DNA from: CAZVQX01 sp964629735
GTDB taxonomy: Bacteria > Bacillota_I > Bacilli_A > RF39 > UBA660
Assembly (NCBI GenBank): GCA_964629735.1
Contig: CAZVQX010000001.1
Coordinates: 1 to 64,000 of the forward strand
Direction: 5' to 3'
DNA: 64,000 nucleotides
A program made the position numbers and the translations under genes. The notes under the pieces were generated by a model, which saw nothing but the letters and a program-made list of their open reading frames with translations, was not told where the DNA came from and searched no databases. Positions 9,012 to 18,322 of this stretch are shown piece by piece; within the stretch, counting starts at the first letter, position 1, and each line of letters starts with the position of its first letter.

Positions 9012-11207
9012 TCACCCCTTATTATTTGAATTATTATAATATTGATCCATCAAAACAATATGTGAAAACCTATTTTTATAACAACTATTAGTAGTTAAAT
9101 TAATACCATATTTAGCACCTTGAGCTTCAGCTACCGTATATTCACATTTACTTGGATTAACCGATACAATAACACCAATATGTTTTTCTCGCCAAGCAAG
9201 ATCACCAGGTTTAACTTTTTTTAAATTATTCGAATTTATTGTAACCAATTGATTAGTGAAATTTTTTTGATTGGCTGAACCATGTTTTATCGTATTATAT
9301 TTAAATCCGGCATTATGTATTGCCCAGGCAACTAAACCACTACAATCTAAACCAAATGGATGGATAGAACCAGGTGGTTGAACATCAGTCCCCGTTTTGT
9401 CAGTAATAGCCTTGCCGCATCCCCATTCTGGATCAAAACCTTTAACTGCTGTTTTTCCCCCATACCAGTATGGTACTTTTACACCAGATTCAGATATTAA
9501 ATAACGAGCAGCAGCAACTACTGCTTCTCTTGTTCCTAAACCAGCACTGTTGATTTTATTTTTCAACTCATCATTTAGTTTATTTAAGTTATCACGATTA
9601 TGTATACCACAAGCAATTTTTCCCTCTAAAGGATTATCACCACCAGCTTGAATCGCATCCAAAATTGGTTCGGGATTAATTCTGATATCATTTTTATCTC
9701 TTATTTCGAAATGTAAGTGGGAGCCACTTGAATTTCCTGTTGAACCCATTTTACCAATTATTTGACCACCACCAACTTGTTGACCTTTAGTTACAATTAT
9801 TTCAGATAAATGGGCATAAGCACTATAATAGTCAGGTTTTCCGTCACCATCAACGTCATGCTCGAGTTTAATAAATAAACCATATCCACCACGCCAATCA
9901 GCCTCTAAGACTACACCACTGGCTATTGCATATATTGGGGTTCCAATAGGACCGGCAAAATCGATACCTAAATGGGAACAATTAGTTTTACCGTTCCATT
10001 TCCCATTAACAAAACACTTTGCTGTTCCTAATTGCCATCCACGCGAGACATTCGTCCGCCAATTACCGTCTGCACCTACCTGAACCGGTATTGTTGACAT
10101 TCCTGGTATATAAACATATAACTGATTTTTTCCTGCAACTAAATGATCCCACATTTCTTTTTGTGAAAAAATTTCATCTATCATTCGGTCAGCAATAATA
10201 TCCTTATCTTCTTCTGATAAATCTCGATATTGACAAGTTTTACAATTTATATAAAAATTTCTTAAATAAAACTTCTTTAAATATTTTTTATAATTTTCAT
10301 AATTAATAAAACGATACATGATTGGTACAGGAACTTCATTTTCTTCATCACAACCACTTAAATCTGATTGTTCTATAATTCTCAATATTTCACTGACAGT
10401 ATTGTCTTCTTTTAAAATATACTTCAATTGTGAATATTGTGTTCCAGTAAAACTATGACCTTGTTTTTTATAAGCGTGTACTAATTTTACAAATCGAACA
10501 ATATTAGCACTATTTAAAAGACTTATTGTATCATTTTTAACACTATACCACATGTATCTAGAAAAATCTGTCCACTGTGACCAATATATATCAGCGACAT
10601 CTTTTACATCTCCAAAACTTTCTATACTTTTACAATGAGTTACTATTTTTACATCTACTAGATGTCCTATTAATTTTTTTGATGATGGAACAAAGGTAGT
10701 GGATGTACCTAATTCATTGTTGGCAACAGTATAAAAACTCCTTGACGTATCTTCTTTAACAGCGTGTTTTAAATCATCTTTATTATATTCATCCTTATGT
10801 TCCTTATCATCATCATTTGCATAATTAAAATCATTAGGTCCAAACATATTAGCATAATGAGATGTTGCGGCAAGAAGAGGAATATCAAATTCACCTTCTT
10901 TATATGAATAACTCTGAAATTTATTATATTCATCTTGTAAAGTATTATAATATACATTTTCGCTAGACATCCAACCATTAAGGGTTAAAAAATTAAATAA
11001 TTTATCTACGCCATTAAAAAATCCTTCTTTAATATTATTAAAAAACATTATTGGTAAAATAGTAATGGAAACAACGATTATTACAATTAAGATAGTTTTT
11101 AAAACAGGTAACAATGTAACTATTGTTAGCCAAAGTTTTTTCAGTTTTTTTGCTTTTTCAGCTTTATCAACAACTGAGTTAGCTAAGTCCTTTTTTTCAT
11201 TACCCAT
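9012..11207 (-). CDS. Membrane-anchored two-domain wall hydrolase (M23 + NlpC/P60)
   Basis: 731 aa. A membrane helix at about residues 32-55 anchors an outer region of unknown fold (60-380). An M23 endopeptidase domain follows, with metal ligands in HLGIDFAG (H412, D416), YAHL (H466) and HLHFE (about 497-501). The C-terminal NlpC/P60-type cysteine peptidase has LDCSGLVAW (Cys622) and KHIGVI (His676). Both cleave peptidoglycan stem or cross-link peptides. Its place between VirB4 and VirD4 matches the wall-opening hydrolase (VirB1/CwlT role) of Gram-positive type IV secretion systems. It stops with TGA. Confidence 0.93.
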   Translation of the reverse strand: MGNEKKDLANSVVDKAEKAKKLKKLWLTIVTLLPVLKTILIVIIVVSITILPIMFFNNIKEGFFNGVDKLFNFLTLNGWMSSENVYYNTLQDEYNKFQSYSYKEGEFDIPLLAATSHYANMFGPNDFNYANDDDKEHKDEYNKDDLKHAVKEDTSRSFYTVANNELGTSTTFVPSSKKLIGHLVDVKIVTHCKSIESFGDVKDVADIYWSQWTDFSRYMWYSVKNDTISLLNSANIVRFVKLVHAYKKQGHSFTGTQYSQLKYILKEDNTVSEILRIIEQSDLSGCDEENEVPVPIMYRFINYENYKKYLKKFYLRNFYINCKTCQYRDLSEEDKDIIADRMIDEIFSQKEMWDHLVAGKNQLYVYIPGMSTIPVQVGADGNWRTNVSRGWQLGTAKCFVNGKWNGKTNCSHLGIDFAGPIGTPIYAIASGVVLEADWRGGYGLFIKLEHDVDGDGKPDYYSAYAHLSEIIVTKGQQVGGGQIIGKMGSTGNSSGSHLHFEIRDKNDIRINPEPILDAIQAGGDNPLEGKIACGIHNRDNLNKLNDELKNKINSAGLGTREAVVAAARYLISESGVKVPYWYGGKTAVKGFDPEWGCGKAITDKTGTDVQPPGSIHPFGLDCSGLVAWAIHNAGFKYNTIKHGSANQKNFTNQLVTINSNNLKKVKPGDLAWREKHIGVIVSVNPSKCEYTVAEAQGAKYGINLTTNSCYKNRFSHIVLMDQYYNNSNNKG

Positions 11208-11236
11208 TTAATCACCACCTATAAAACTAAAATTCT

Positions 11237-13024
11237 TTAAAAACCGCCACCACTACCAAATGAATCTAATTCTTGTTCAGTTACTACAATATTTATTTGC
11301 ATTCTTCTGCTACCACAAACAAACAATGCTTCACCCTGATTGTATCTCTTTATTCCCTCTTTTTCATTGTCATTTAAATCAATTAATTTAGAAAGATCTT
11401 CAACTGCTTGCTTTTTTAATCCCATAACCAAATAATAAGATGCATTATCAAAAATAGCCTTACCTTGAGTTATAACACCAGCATCTGAAAAATCACTTGG
11501 CTGTTGAGTTATTATTATAGTACCTGTATTGTATTTTCGAGAACGTCTTTGTACTTGTGCTAAAAAGTCTGCACCTAAAGTATTATTACCACTTAATAAC
11601 ACGTGAGCCTCATCAACCATTAATACTGTGTTAACACTTTTATTTAAAGTTAACCCCCATGCATATTTTAGTATATTAAAGAATAATGCGTTTCTAATAT
11701 TAGTATCAGCATTCATTAACTCTCTAATATTAAATACAATCATTTCACTATCTGTCTGAATAGTTGTATGACCATCAAAGTAATATTTTAATTCTTTAAC
11801 TAACGGACGAATTTTAAGCTCCAACTTTTCTAAAACATCCTTTTCATGACTGTGTTCTGGCATTGAAAGTATTCTTCCTCTTATTGTTGCATAAACATCT
11901 TTAAAAGTCGGATAATCATTTGATGAAAATTTAGTAAAATCTGTATTAAAATCCATTCCAAAACGACGATATGTGTCTTGAACAACTTCACTAAACATTG
12001 TAACAACATCTTCATCAACTTGAGGATCATAATATTTTAAAAATGCTTTTAACGTTTGTAATGTTCTTGTTAAAACAGTATACCCTAAACCTTGTTTTGC
12101 TTCTTCTTCATCAAAATCAAGTACTACTTCTAGTGGGTTTATCATACCAAATTCTCCACCTTTGCCTAAATCAATGAAATCACCGCCATAACGTTTTGTC
12201 ATTTCTTCTAATTCACCCTCTGGATCAATTACAACAACTTGATGATTATTTCTAATATTAGTACGAAGTAATAATTTAGCGGCAGTTGATTTACCACTAC
12301 CAGAAGTACCTAAGATGATAATATTGGCATTATTTCTGTTATGCTCTTTTTTTATTTGATATAAAAATTGATTAAATAAAATAACTCCTCCTGAAAAATC
12401 AACACCTAATAATGCAGATAAACCCGGATCTTTGATACTATCAAAAATAAAAGGATACATCGCCGCCATCGTTGGTGATGGAATAGGTGTACCTATTCTT
12501 TTTTCAATTTCCTGAGATGGATATATAGGAACGATTGACTTTAATACTCTCTCTTGTTCAAAACGAAGAGGAAAAGCACGCATTTCCATCGCTTCTATAT
12601 AATTTTTAACTTGTAATTTTTTACTAACTAATTGTTCTTCAGAATCAGCTGTAATCATAATATGCATTTGAAAATCATAGATTTTTGACTGACTAGAAGC
12701 TAGCATGGAAATAAAATATTCTAATGATTCATAGTCTTGTCTAATTCTTTCTTGAATAGTTCTGTCATGTTCTTCTTGATATCTTTGTTTTAAATCAGCA
12801 ATTTCCTTATTTAACATTCTCCTAATTGCTGAAAAAGGTAATGGTAAATGTTTTATTACCACTTTAACACCAGACATACTTGTTAACGATGATAAATAAC
12901 CAGGATTAATAAATTTTGGATATGAAACAACTGTTAATATTGTAGCCCACTTGTCACTAATAATAAAGTGAGATGGTTTATATTCAAGCCCTTTCGGCGC
13001 TATTTGGTTTTTTATATCCATCAT
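11237..13024 (-). CDS. VirB4-family ATPase, catalytic part
   Basis: 595 aa. Residues 1-210 form the VirB4/TraC middle domain, including a helical hairpin around 65-110. The ATPase domain has Walker A GTSGSGKST (239-247), Walker B LMVDEAHVLL (about 462-471) and a RRSRKYNTG segment with ITQQPSDF, typical of the family. It powers substrate transfer and pilus assembly in type IV secretion. Its ATG overlaps the stop of the preceding gene (ATGA). That preceding gene appears to supply the missing N-terminal domain, so VirB4 is split in two. Confidence 0.93.
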   Translation of the reverse strand: MMDIKNQIAPKGLEYKPSHFIISDKWATILTVVSYPKFINPGYLSSLTSMSGVKVVIKHLPLPFSAIRRMLNKEIADLKQRYQEEHDRTIQERIRQDYESLEYFISMLASSQSKIYDFQMHIMITADSEEQLVSKKLQVKNYIEAMEMRAFPLRFEQERVLKSIVPIYPSQEIEKRIGTPIPSPTMAAMYPFIFDSIKDPGLSALLGVDFSGGVILFNQFLYQIKKEHNRNNANIIILGTSGSGKSTAAKLLLRTNIRNNHQVVVIDPEGELEEMTKRYGGDFIDLGKGGEFGMINPLEVVLDFDEEEAKQGLGYTVLTRTLQTLKAFLKYYDPQVDEDVVTMFSEVVQDTYRRFGMDFNTDFTKFSSNDYPTFKDVYATIRGRILSMPEHSHEKDVLEKLELKIRPLVKELKYYFDGHTTIQTDSEMIVFNIRELMNADTNIRNALFFNILKYAWGLTLNKSVNTVLMVDEAHVLLSGNNTLGADFLAQVQRRSRKYNTGTIIITQQPSDFSDAGVITQGKAIFDNASYYLVMGLKKQAVEDLSKLIDLNDNEKEGIKRYNQGEALFVCGSRRMQINIVVTEQELDSFGSGGGF

Positions 13025-13569
13025 CCTATCACCGTCCCAAATGTAGTTGTTTGTCCACCATTTAAGAAGTTATCCAAAATCATTCTTAGATCATCATTTG
13101 TTGTTTGATGGGATGACAAACCAGCACTCGCAAATGCATTAATTAAAACTCTAATTCTTTTCTGAATTAAATCATTATCCTTCTCTTTGAATAATAAATA
13201 ATATTCTGTGTCTACAACATTGTTATTCATAAACATATTACCTTTATTTATATCCTCAATAATCATTTTTCTTTTAACCTGATTATTAATGGAATTATAC
13301 AGTAGTTGCAATTGTGATAAATAAACATTAATATCTACTGGCCTATCTGCTGCAATTATCCAAAATTCATAATCAATTAAATTATAAACATTTTTCAAAT
13401 TGATAATAATACTATTTTGCATTTCTTGATCTAAAATAAAGATATTTCTCGGCATTATCTTAACACCAGTTACTTTAAAACCATTATCTAATATAATTGT
13501 TCCATTTGTTATACTCTTAACGGGTATATCGTTGCTCGTATATTTGCTCTTCGTTACTCTCTTCGCCAT
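13021..13569 (-). CDS. VirB4 N-terminal domain protein (split VirB4)
   Basis: About 182 aa, no signal peptide or membrane helix. The pattern ITNGTIILDNGFKVTGVKI followed by a segment on residues used for force and position (NIFILDQEMQNSI) and a Y-L-L-F-K segment matches the N-terminal domain of VirB4/TraC/TrsE proteins. In related ATPases this lies on the same chain. It overlaps the PrgI gene upstream by 53 bases and the VirB4 ATPase gene downstream by 4 bases, so all three are probably translated together. I recall separate short TraC-like genes in some other monoderm secretion loci, so a split may be ancestral and not a mutation. Confidence 0.75.
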   Translation of the reverse strand: MAKRVTKSKYTSNDIPVKSITNGTIILDNGFKVTGVKIMPRNIFILDQEMQNSIIINLKNVYNLIDYEFWIIAADRPVDINVYLSQLQLLYNSINNQVKRKMIIEDINKGNMFMNNNVVDTEYYLLFKEKDNDLIQKRIRVLINAFASAGLSSHQTTNDDLRMILDNFLNGGQTTTFGTVIG

Positions 13570-13867
13570 CAAAGAAACACCAACCTTTCCATATATATTT
13601 TTGTCTTGTTGTATAAAAAGTCCATATACTTTTTAAAATTGTCCTTATATTATGATAATTTGGTATTGGTAACACCAAAAAACCACAAATAAGTCCTGGG
13701 GCTAAAGCAATTACTGTTATTGTTATATTCTCCAATGGGAGAGTCAACAATAATATTATAGTTACTACCATACCAGACAAAAACAGTATTAAATCTAAGG
13801 GGGTAAAAAGTCCAAATATTAACATTGATCTTTTCGAATTGGCTGGTATTAAAAAATCATTATTCAT
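13517..13867 (-). CDS. PrgI/VirB3-like membrane protein
   Basis: 116 aa with two closely spaced membrane helices (about residues 17-41 and 45-68), a short N-terminal segment with IPANSKRS, and a cytoplasmic C-terminus. This size, topology and IP...R...G-P-L-D-L motif match PrgI-family proteins, the VirB3 equivalent that docks the VirB4 ATPase on the inner face of the membrane. The gene lies directly before the split VirB4, as in many Gram-positive type IV loci. Confidence 0.82.
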   Translation of the reverse strand: MNNDFLIPANSKRSMLIFGLFTPLDLILFLSGMVVTIILLLTLPLENITITVIALAPGLICGFLVLPIPNYHNIRTILKSIWTFYTTRQKYIWKGWCFFDGEESNEEQIYEQRYTR

Positions 13868-13884
13868 ATAGTATCACATCCTTT

Positions 13885-14412
13885 TTATCTTTTTTTATTA
13901 TATCCACCGACGGTTTTAGAGATCCGGTTTTTTTGAGAATACAGGTATTCATATTCTTTTTTTAAATAATCGATTACTTCTTGCAGTCTAGTTACACCTT
14001 CATAATCATTTTCAAAGAGTGAAGTTAAGCACATATCATTTTTTATATTATACTTTGATAGTTTTTTGAGATAAGCCGCATAATTATAGCCATACTTTTT
14101 TACATTATTACCATCTTTTAAGATTTCAAATTCAACCTTTTCTAAAGCAAACTCAAAATCATCATAACTATTTTTTCCGGTCTTAATTACTTCAGAAATT
14201 AATTTTGCTTGTTCCCTAATATAAGTGTTTAACTTCATGGTGTTATTTGATATATTCCTTTCAATATCTTTTTCATATCTTTCTATTTTACCAACGCCAC
14301 CATCATCATTTTCAATACCGGCCCATTTTTTTATTGGCTCCCTTATGTAAACATCCCAAAAACTTAACTTCGGTATTCTATTATTGTTTCTTTTAATAAG
14401 AATTACCCCCAT
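13885..14412 (-). CDS. Stand-alone copy of the VirB6-like cytoplasmic tail domain
   Basis: 175 aa, soluble, highly charged and helical. Residues about 15-50 (KLSFWDVYIREPIKKWAGI, then ENDDGG) align with the region around residues 489-515 of the upstream VirB6-like protein (KISFMSRNVTEPVREWAGI, then HNKDGD). Both then continue as a long charged helix. So this is a paralogue of the tail of that channel protein, made as a separate polypeptide. The start is only 6 bases after the upstream stop and its ribosome site is weak, so translation is probably coupled. No named family recognised. Confidence 0.7.
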   Translation of the reverse strand: MGVILIKRNNNRIPKLSFWDVYIREPIKKWAGIENDDGGVGKIERYEKDIERNISNNTMKLNTYIREQAKLISEVIKTGKNSYDDFEFALEKVEFEILKDGNNVKKYGYNYAAYLKKLSKYNIKNDMCLTSLFENDYEGVTRLQEVIDYLKKEYEYLYSQKNRISKTVGGYNKKR

Positions 14413-14417
14413 CTACT

Positions 14418-16376
14418 TTATTTATTTTTTTTACCTGGTCTTTCGATACCTTTATCAATACGACCTTTTTGTTTACGTAATAATTCCCTTCTCGTATCTA
14501 TTTCATTAATAGCACGAGATAATCCTGTAACTTCATCATAAGTTTTTCTATCTAAAATTTCAATTTGTTCTGATGAATGTCTTGTTTTATTTTCCATTTC
14601 AACTCGTTCTCTATACTTATCAAAATCATAAATTGTTTTTGTTACTTCTTGGCCATCAATATTATGTGTTTCTGTTACCCCTTGACTTGCATAATCATAA
14701 TCACCGAGATTATAAATACCAGTTGTTAAGCCTTCGGCAGTTATTTTAGAATATTCACGTCTAAACGCATCCTCCTGTTGGTCATAATTGGCAATTTGAA
14801 TTGCAATTTCTTTACTCTTTTTATCTAACTCACCGTAATCACCATCTTTATTATGAATACCGGCCCATTCACGAACTGGTTCAGTTACATTCCTTGACAT
14901 AAAACTTATTTTATTATCAGGATTAGCGCGGTTTAAATCTATAATAGTCGAACGACGATTTCGTGCTTGATTTGATGTGGAAATAGCAGCTTTTGCTGGG
15001 TCTAAAGCTGACCCCTTACCTCCAGAAGCAAGCCCACCACCTGCACCAACAAAAGTTCCTCTTAAGCCACCAGCAATTGGGCTACCGGCTACTCGAGCAA
15101 GTGTACCTAATTTTTGTGCTTTTGTTAATGAATCATCTTTTAAATCTTTCATTATGTTTTTTCTATTTGCATACTGTGCCATTGTATTAGCTACCATTGC
15201 ACCAGCACCACCAACAACTCCACCAACAGCAGCACTGGCCAATGGAGATGTACCTATCTTTTTCATTGGATTTAAGGTGAATCCACCATCCAATTTAGCA
15301 CCTGGAATTAAATCAGATATTAATTTTGGAATTTGATTTGCAAACATCAAAGCACCAATAATTATGAAAATAACAACAAAAGGATGGTCGCTAACATTAC
15401 CACTCATTGTTATAAACTCTGACTCACTTCTTGATACTAACGATATTATAAAGACCGCAAAAAATATTGCTGCTAATCTAATAAATAAATCTACGTATGT
15501 TTTCAATGTTTGTGATAACCAATTTTTAAACATTCCTTTTTTACTACTTTCAGGATCTATATAAGATATTATTGGAATTGGTGCAATTAATTGTAAAAAA
15601 CCAAGCTTTACAGAACGAATTGATATATCAATTGCAGTAATTAATAATAAATAGGCAACAATAATTCCAGTTATAGTAGATAATAAAAATTTATAATCAA
15701 AAAGAAACTCACCATCATCTTTTGCTAATGATAGTGGTGTTGATACTAATTTAGCTGCACTTTTTGAATTTTCACCGTTAGTACCACCAAAAGCCTCAAC
15801 TAATGCCTCACCTGCTTCGCTTCCGCCGTGTGCAGAGACATTATTTATACAAACATCTGATAAGGTTCCTGAATACATATTCTCACATGCTGTCATTCCA
15901 GGTCCTTTGGGGTTTGGATTGAAAAAAGCAGAAAATACTGTGAAAGAAATTTCTTGCCCCTGTTCATTATCAGTAGAAGAAGTATTACCAACACCTAAAA
16001 TAATTTGTTCGACAGTTTTATTTTTTAACAATTTTCCTTGAACATTATATAATTGTTCAAAGGCAAAAGGGGTTACGGCAATTAAAAATAAAACAACCAT
16101 TGAATTAGTTATTATTTTACCAAAACCTTGTTCTTTAGAATAAAAATTATCGGGATTAATTAAATAATTAACTAACGAAAAAGAAAGTTTAAATAACATA
16201 AATAAACTTAATAAAACATATATTCTTCGACTAAACATTTTAAGTGCTTCTCCACCAAAAATATTAGTATCTGCAATATACATGATTAACTTATAAACTT
16301 CATCTATTACCCAAGCTACTAAACCATCCAAAAAGGATGAAATTCCTCGCAGTAGGGAAATAAGTAAGTCACCCAT
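14418..16376 (-). CDS. VirB6/TrbL-like multi-pass channel protein with cytoplasmic tail
   Basis: 652 aa. About six to seven membrane helices lie in residues 1-355. A loop between them (about 110-225) carries two Cys and is probably outside. A Gly/Ala-rich amphipathic segment (375-455) follows, then a charged cytoplasmic tail (470-652). The topology and the position beside pilin, PrgI and VirB4 genes match VirB6/TrbL, the polytopic core of the translocation channel. The sequence family is divergent, so this rests mainly on topology and context. Part of the tail is duplicated as the next gene. Confidence 0.75.
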   Translation of the reverse strand: MGDLLISLLRGISSFLDGLVAWVIDEVYKLIMYIADTNIFGGEALKMFSRRIYVLLSLFMLFKLSFSLVNYLINPDNFYSKEQGFGKIITNSMVVLFLIAVTPFAFEQLYNVQGKLLKNKTVEQIILGVGNTSSTDNEQGQEISFTVFSAFFNPNPKGPGMTACENMYSGTLSDVCINNVSAHGGSEAGEALVEAFGGTNGENSKSAAKLVSTPLSLAKDDGEFLFDYKFLLSTITGIIVAYLLLITAIDISIRSVKLGFLQLIAPIPIISYIDPESSKKGMFKNWLSQTLKTYVDLFIRLAAIFFAVFIISLVSRSESEFITMSGNVSDHPFVVIFIIIGALMFANQIPKLISDLIPGAKLDGGFTLNPMKKIGTSPLASAAVGGVVGGAGAMVANTMAQYANRKNIMKDLKDDSLTKAQKLGTLARVAGSPIAGGLRGTFVGAGGGLASGGKGSALDPAKAAISTSNQARNRRSTIIDLNRANPDNKISFMSRNVTEPVREWAGIHNKDGDYGELDKKSKEIAIQIANYDQQEDAFRREYSKITAEGLTTGIYNLGDYDYASQGVTETHNIDGQEVTKTIYDFDKYRERVEMENKTRHSSEQIEILDRKTYDEVTGLSRAINEIDTRRELLRKQKGRIDKGIERPGKKNK

Positions 16377-16391
16377 AACATTTCACCTCTT

Positions 16392-17813
16392 TCACTTACA
16401 TAATGGATTTTTATTTGTTAAACCCGGAATATCCATAAAACTCAACATAAACTCAACAATTACAGGAAGTATTAATATAATAGCAGTAATAATAAGACGT
16501 GTTTTTAAATTTTTTAAAGCTTTTTTTAAAGCTTCTTCCTCACTTGATGCTACTGCTTTAGTGATATCTAACATACCTGTTATTATTGTTATAACAACAG
16601 CAAGAACTTTAATTAAAAAATATGCTGATTCTAGCCATTCTAGCATTTCATCACCCAAAAGTGCATGACAATCAATATCATCATGACTATAATCCGTACT
16701 CGCACCTTTACTTTTGTAATTTATCGTTAAAAAGTGTTTTGCAGTCTCATCACCAGTACTCTCCGCATATTCATATAACTCTTCCTGAGTTTTATTATGC
16801 TTATCTTGTTGGGATGAACATACATCGGTTATTAAATTTTTTGTATAATTTTGTTCCATGCAATTAATATACTGTGTACGTTTTTCGGCACATGTAGAAG
16901 AATTGGCGTCACTCCCACAAGCCTTTTCTTTAATAATCCTTGCTTCATAGCACTTACGATCACCTGCCGCACCTTCATCAATATCTTTTAAACAATTTAC
17001 ATATTCGTTAGAAGCTGTACTTACATTTTCTTTTAAAACTTCTCCTCTAATTCTTTCGGTTTTTGTAGGATAAGCACTTATACTATTATTACCTGCCGAT
17101 TCTCGATTAAAATCAGAATTAGTTACACTTCCAATTGCTGAGGGACAGTCATAATTAATATCGCCATGAAATGATACTACATCTTTACGAGCCATTTGCT
17201 TATTATAACAAACAGTTGCTGGACATTTATTTGTATTATTTATTGTTGTTAAAAATTCACTGCTATTATCGATAATCATTTTTACATTTTTACCATTTTT
17301 ATCAGTTGTTGAAGATGTGATTTTTCCTTGCATATCAATAGTTACCTTTACTTTATATCCATTTGTTAACGAGTAAGAACAATTGATTGTTTTATTGGTA
17401 TATTTATTATTAGACGGAATATCCCTATTTTCTTTATAAGCTTCAGAATAATAGATATCTTTACCATTTGCAACGACACCATCAAATACATAAGCATTAC
17501 CTTTTTTTTCCTCGGCAAAAGTATAAGTCTCATAATTAAGAGTTTTGTCATATATCAAATAATTTTTGCATCCCTCCTGAAATGTTACATCTGGAGTACG
17601 TATAACATTAACAGCCGATAGATATTTTCCGTTATTATCATAAACTATAGCATTCGATTTATCATTCTTCCATTTTACATAGATCGTTTTATTGTCTTTA
17701 GCACTATAATATCTACATACTCTTGCAAACTCTTCTTGAGCATTAACAGTTGAAATAAGTGTTAAAACAAACACTGTAGTTATTAGCATTAAAGATTTTA
17801 CATTTTTTTTCAT
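16392..17813 (-). CDS. Cys-rich secreted protein with VirB2-like membrane module
   Basis: 473 aa. A cleavable signal peptide (residues 1-25, ending VNA-QE) precedes a large ectodomain with about 14 Cys, probably disulfide-bonded. The C-terminal 75 residues contain two membrane helices around GMLDITKAVASSEEEALKKA (from residue 413). This matches the VirB2-like pilin encoded just upstream (GMLDLGKAVMAQKEDEIKK, from residue 47), so the gene looks like a pilin module fused to a surface domain. It may be a tip or minor subunit of the pilus/channel. It has its own extended -10 promoter. Confidence 0.75.
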   Translation of the reverse strand: MKKNVKSLMLITTVFVLTLISTVNAQEEFARVCRYYSAKDNKTIYVKWKNDKSNAIVYDNNGKYLSAVNVIRTPDVTFQEGCKNYLIYDKTLNYETYTFAEEKKGNAYVFDGVVANGKDIYYSEAYKENRDIPSNNKYTNKTINCSYSLTNGYKVKVTIDMQGKITSSTTDKNGKNVKMIIDNSSEFLTTINNTNKCPATVCYNKQMARKDVVSFHGDINYDCPSAIGSVTNSDFNRESAGNNSISAYPTKTERIRGEVLKENVSTASNEYVNCLKDIDEGAAGDRKCYEARIIKEKACGSDANSSTCAEKRTQYINCMEQNYTKNLITDVCSSQQDKHNKTQEELYEYAESTGDETAKHFLTINYKSKGASTDYSHDDIDCHALLGDEMLEWLESAYFLIKVLAVVITIITGMLDITKAVASSEEEALKKALKNLKTRLIITAIILILPVIVEFMLSFMDIPGLTNKNPLCK

Positions 17814-17846
17814 TTGACACCCCTATAATTAATTTTATACACATAC

Positions 17847-17855
17847 ATTATAACA
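17847..17855 (-). promoter_or_regulatory. Extended -10 promoter for the Cys-rich VirB2-fusion gene
   Basis: TGT-TATAAT on the minus strand, 34 bases upstream of the start and just after a terminator. Confidence 0.55.
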
Positions 17856-17861
17856 TAAAAA

Positions 17862-17891
17862 AAAACAATAATAAATAGAAATTATTGTTTT
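17862..17891 (-). terminator. Terminator after the VirB2-like pilin gene
   Basis: 11-bp arms AAAACAATAAT/ATTATTGTTTT with an 8-base loop and a following T-run on the minus strand. Confidence 0.75.
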
Positions 17892-17916
17892 AAATTATAA
17901 TAATATAATAATAAAA

Positions 17917-18267
17917 TTATTTTTTTGTTAAAATACAGTTAGCACAAGTCCAGACATTAGCGTCTTGCCCTTTAGTTTGGCCAGACACGATACTAATAAC
18001 AAGTTGAGCAACAAAAATTACTAAAAAGACAATAGCTGCAGCGATTAAACGCTTCAAAAAAGTTTGTTGTCCTTTCTTTATTTCATCCTCTTTTTGTGCC
18101 ATTACAGCTTTACCTAAATCTAACATTCCAAAAATAACAAGCAAAACCGGAACCACTACTTTAATACCAAAAAACAATGTCGAAATCAATCCAACAATTG
18201 GATCAGGTATTCCACCTGCCCCTGATACTAAATCTTTACATTGGCTCTCACATGCTAATATAAACAT
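17917..18267 (-). CDS. VirB2/TrbC-like pilin
   Basis: 116 aa. Two membrane helices (about residues 27-50 and 73-96) are joined by a short charged loop (GMLDLGKAVMAQKEDEIKKG). This is the VirB2/TrbC layout, in which the loop is cytoplasmic and the helices pack into the pilus or channel. Cys pairs at the N-terminus (C6, C10) and C-terminus (CANC) are on the outer face. It has a near-consensus promoter and its own terminator, so it is probably expressed more strongly than the ATPase genes. There is no long cleavable leader. Confidence 0.78.
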   Translation of the reverse strand: MFILACESQCKDLVSGAGGIPDPIVGLISTLFFGIKVVVPVLLVIFGMLDLGKAVMAQKEDEIKKGQQTFLKRLIAAAIVFLVIFVAQLVISIVSGQTKGQDANVWTCANCILTKK

Positions 18268-18290
18268 AAAATACCTCCTCTAATAAGTCT

Positions 18291-18319
18291 ATAATACGAC
18301 ATAATAAATATTTTGTCAA
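18291..18319 (-). promoter_or_regulatory. Strong sigma-A promoter for the VirB2-like pilin
   Basis: Consensus TTGACA, 17 bases, TATTAT on the minus strand; GGAGG follows near the gene. Confidence 0.8.
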
Positions 18320-18322
18320 TAA

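Noticed and set aside
14977..15336. Long plus-strand open frame inside the VirB6-like gene
   Set aside because: It is the antisense shadow of a Gly/Ala-rich coding region with better start, ribosome site and homology on the minus strand.
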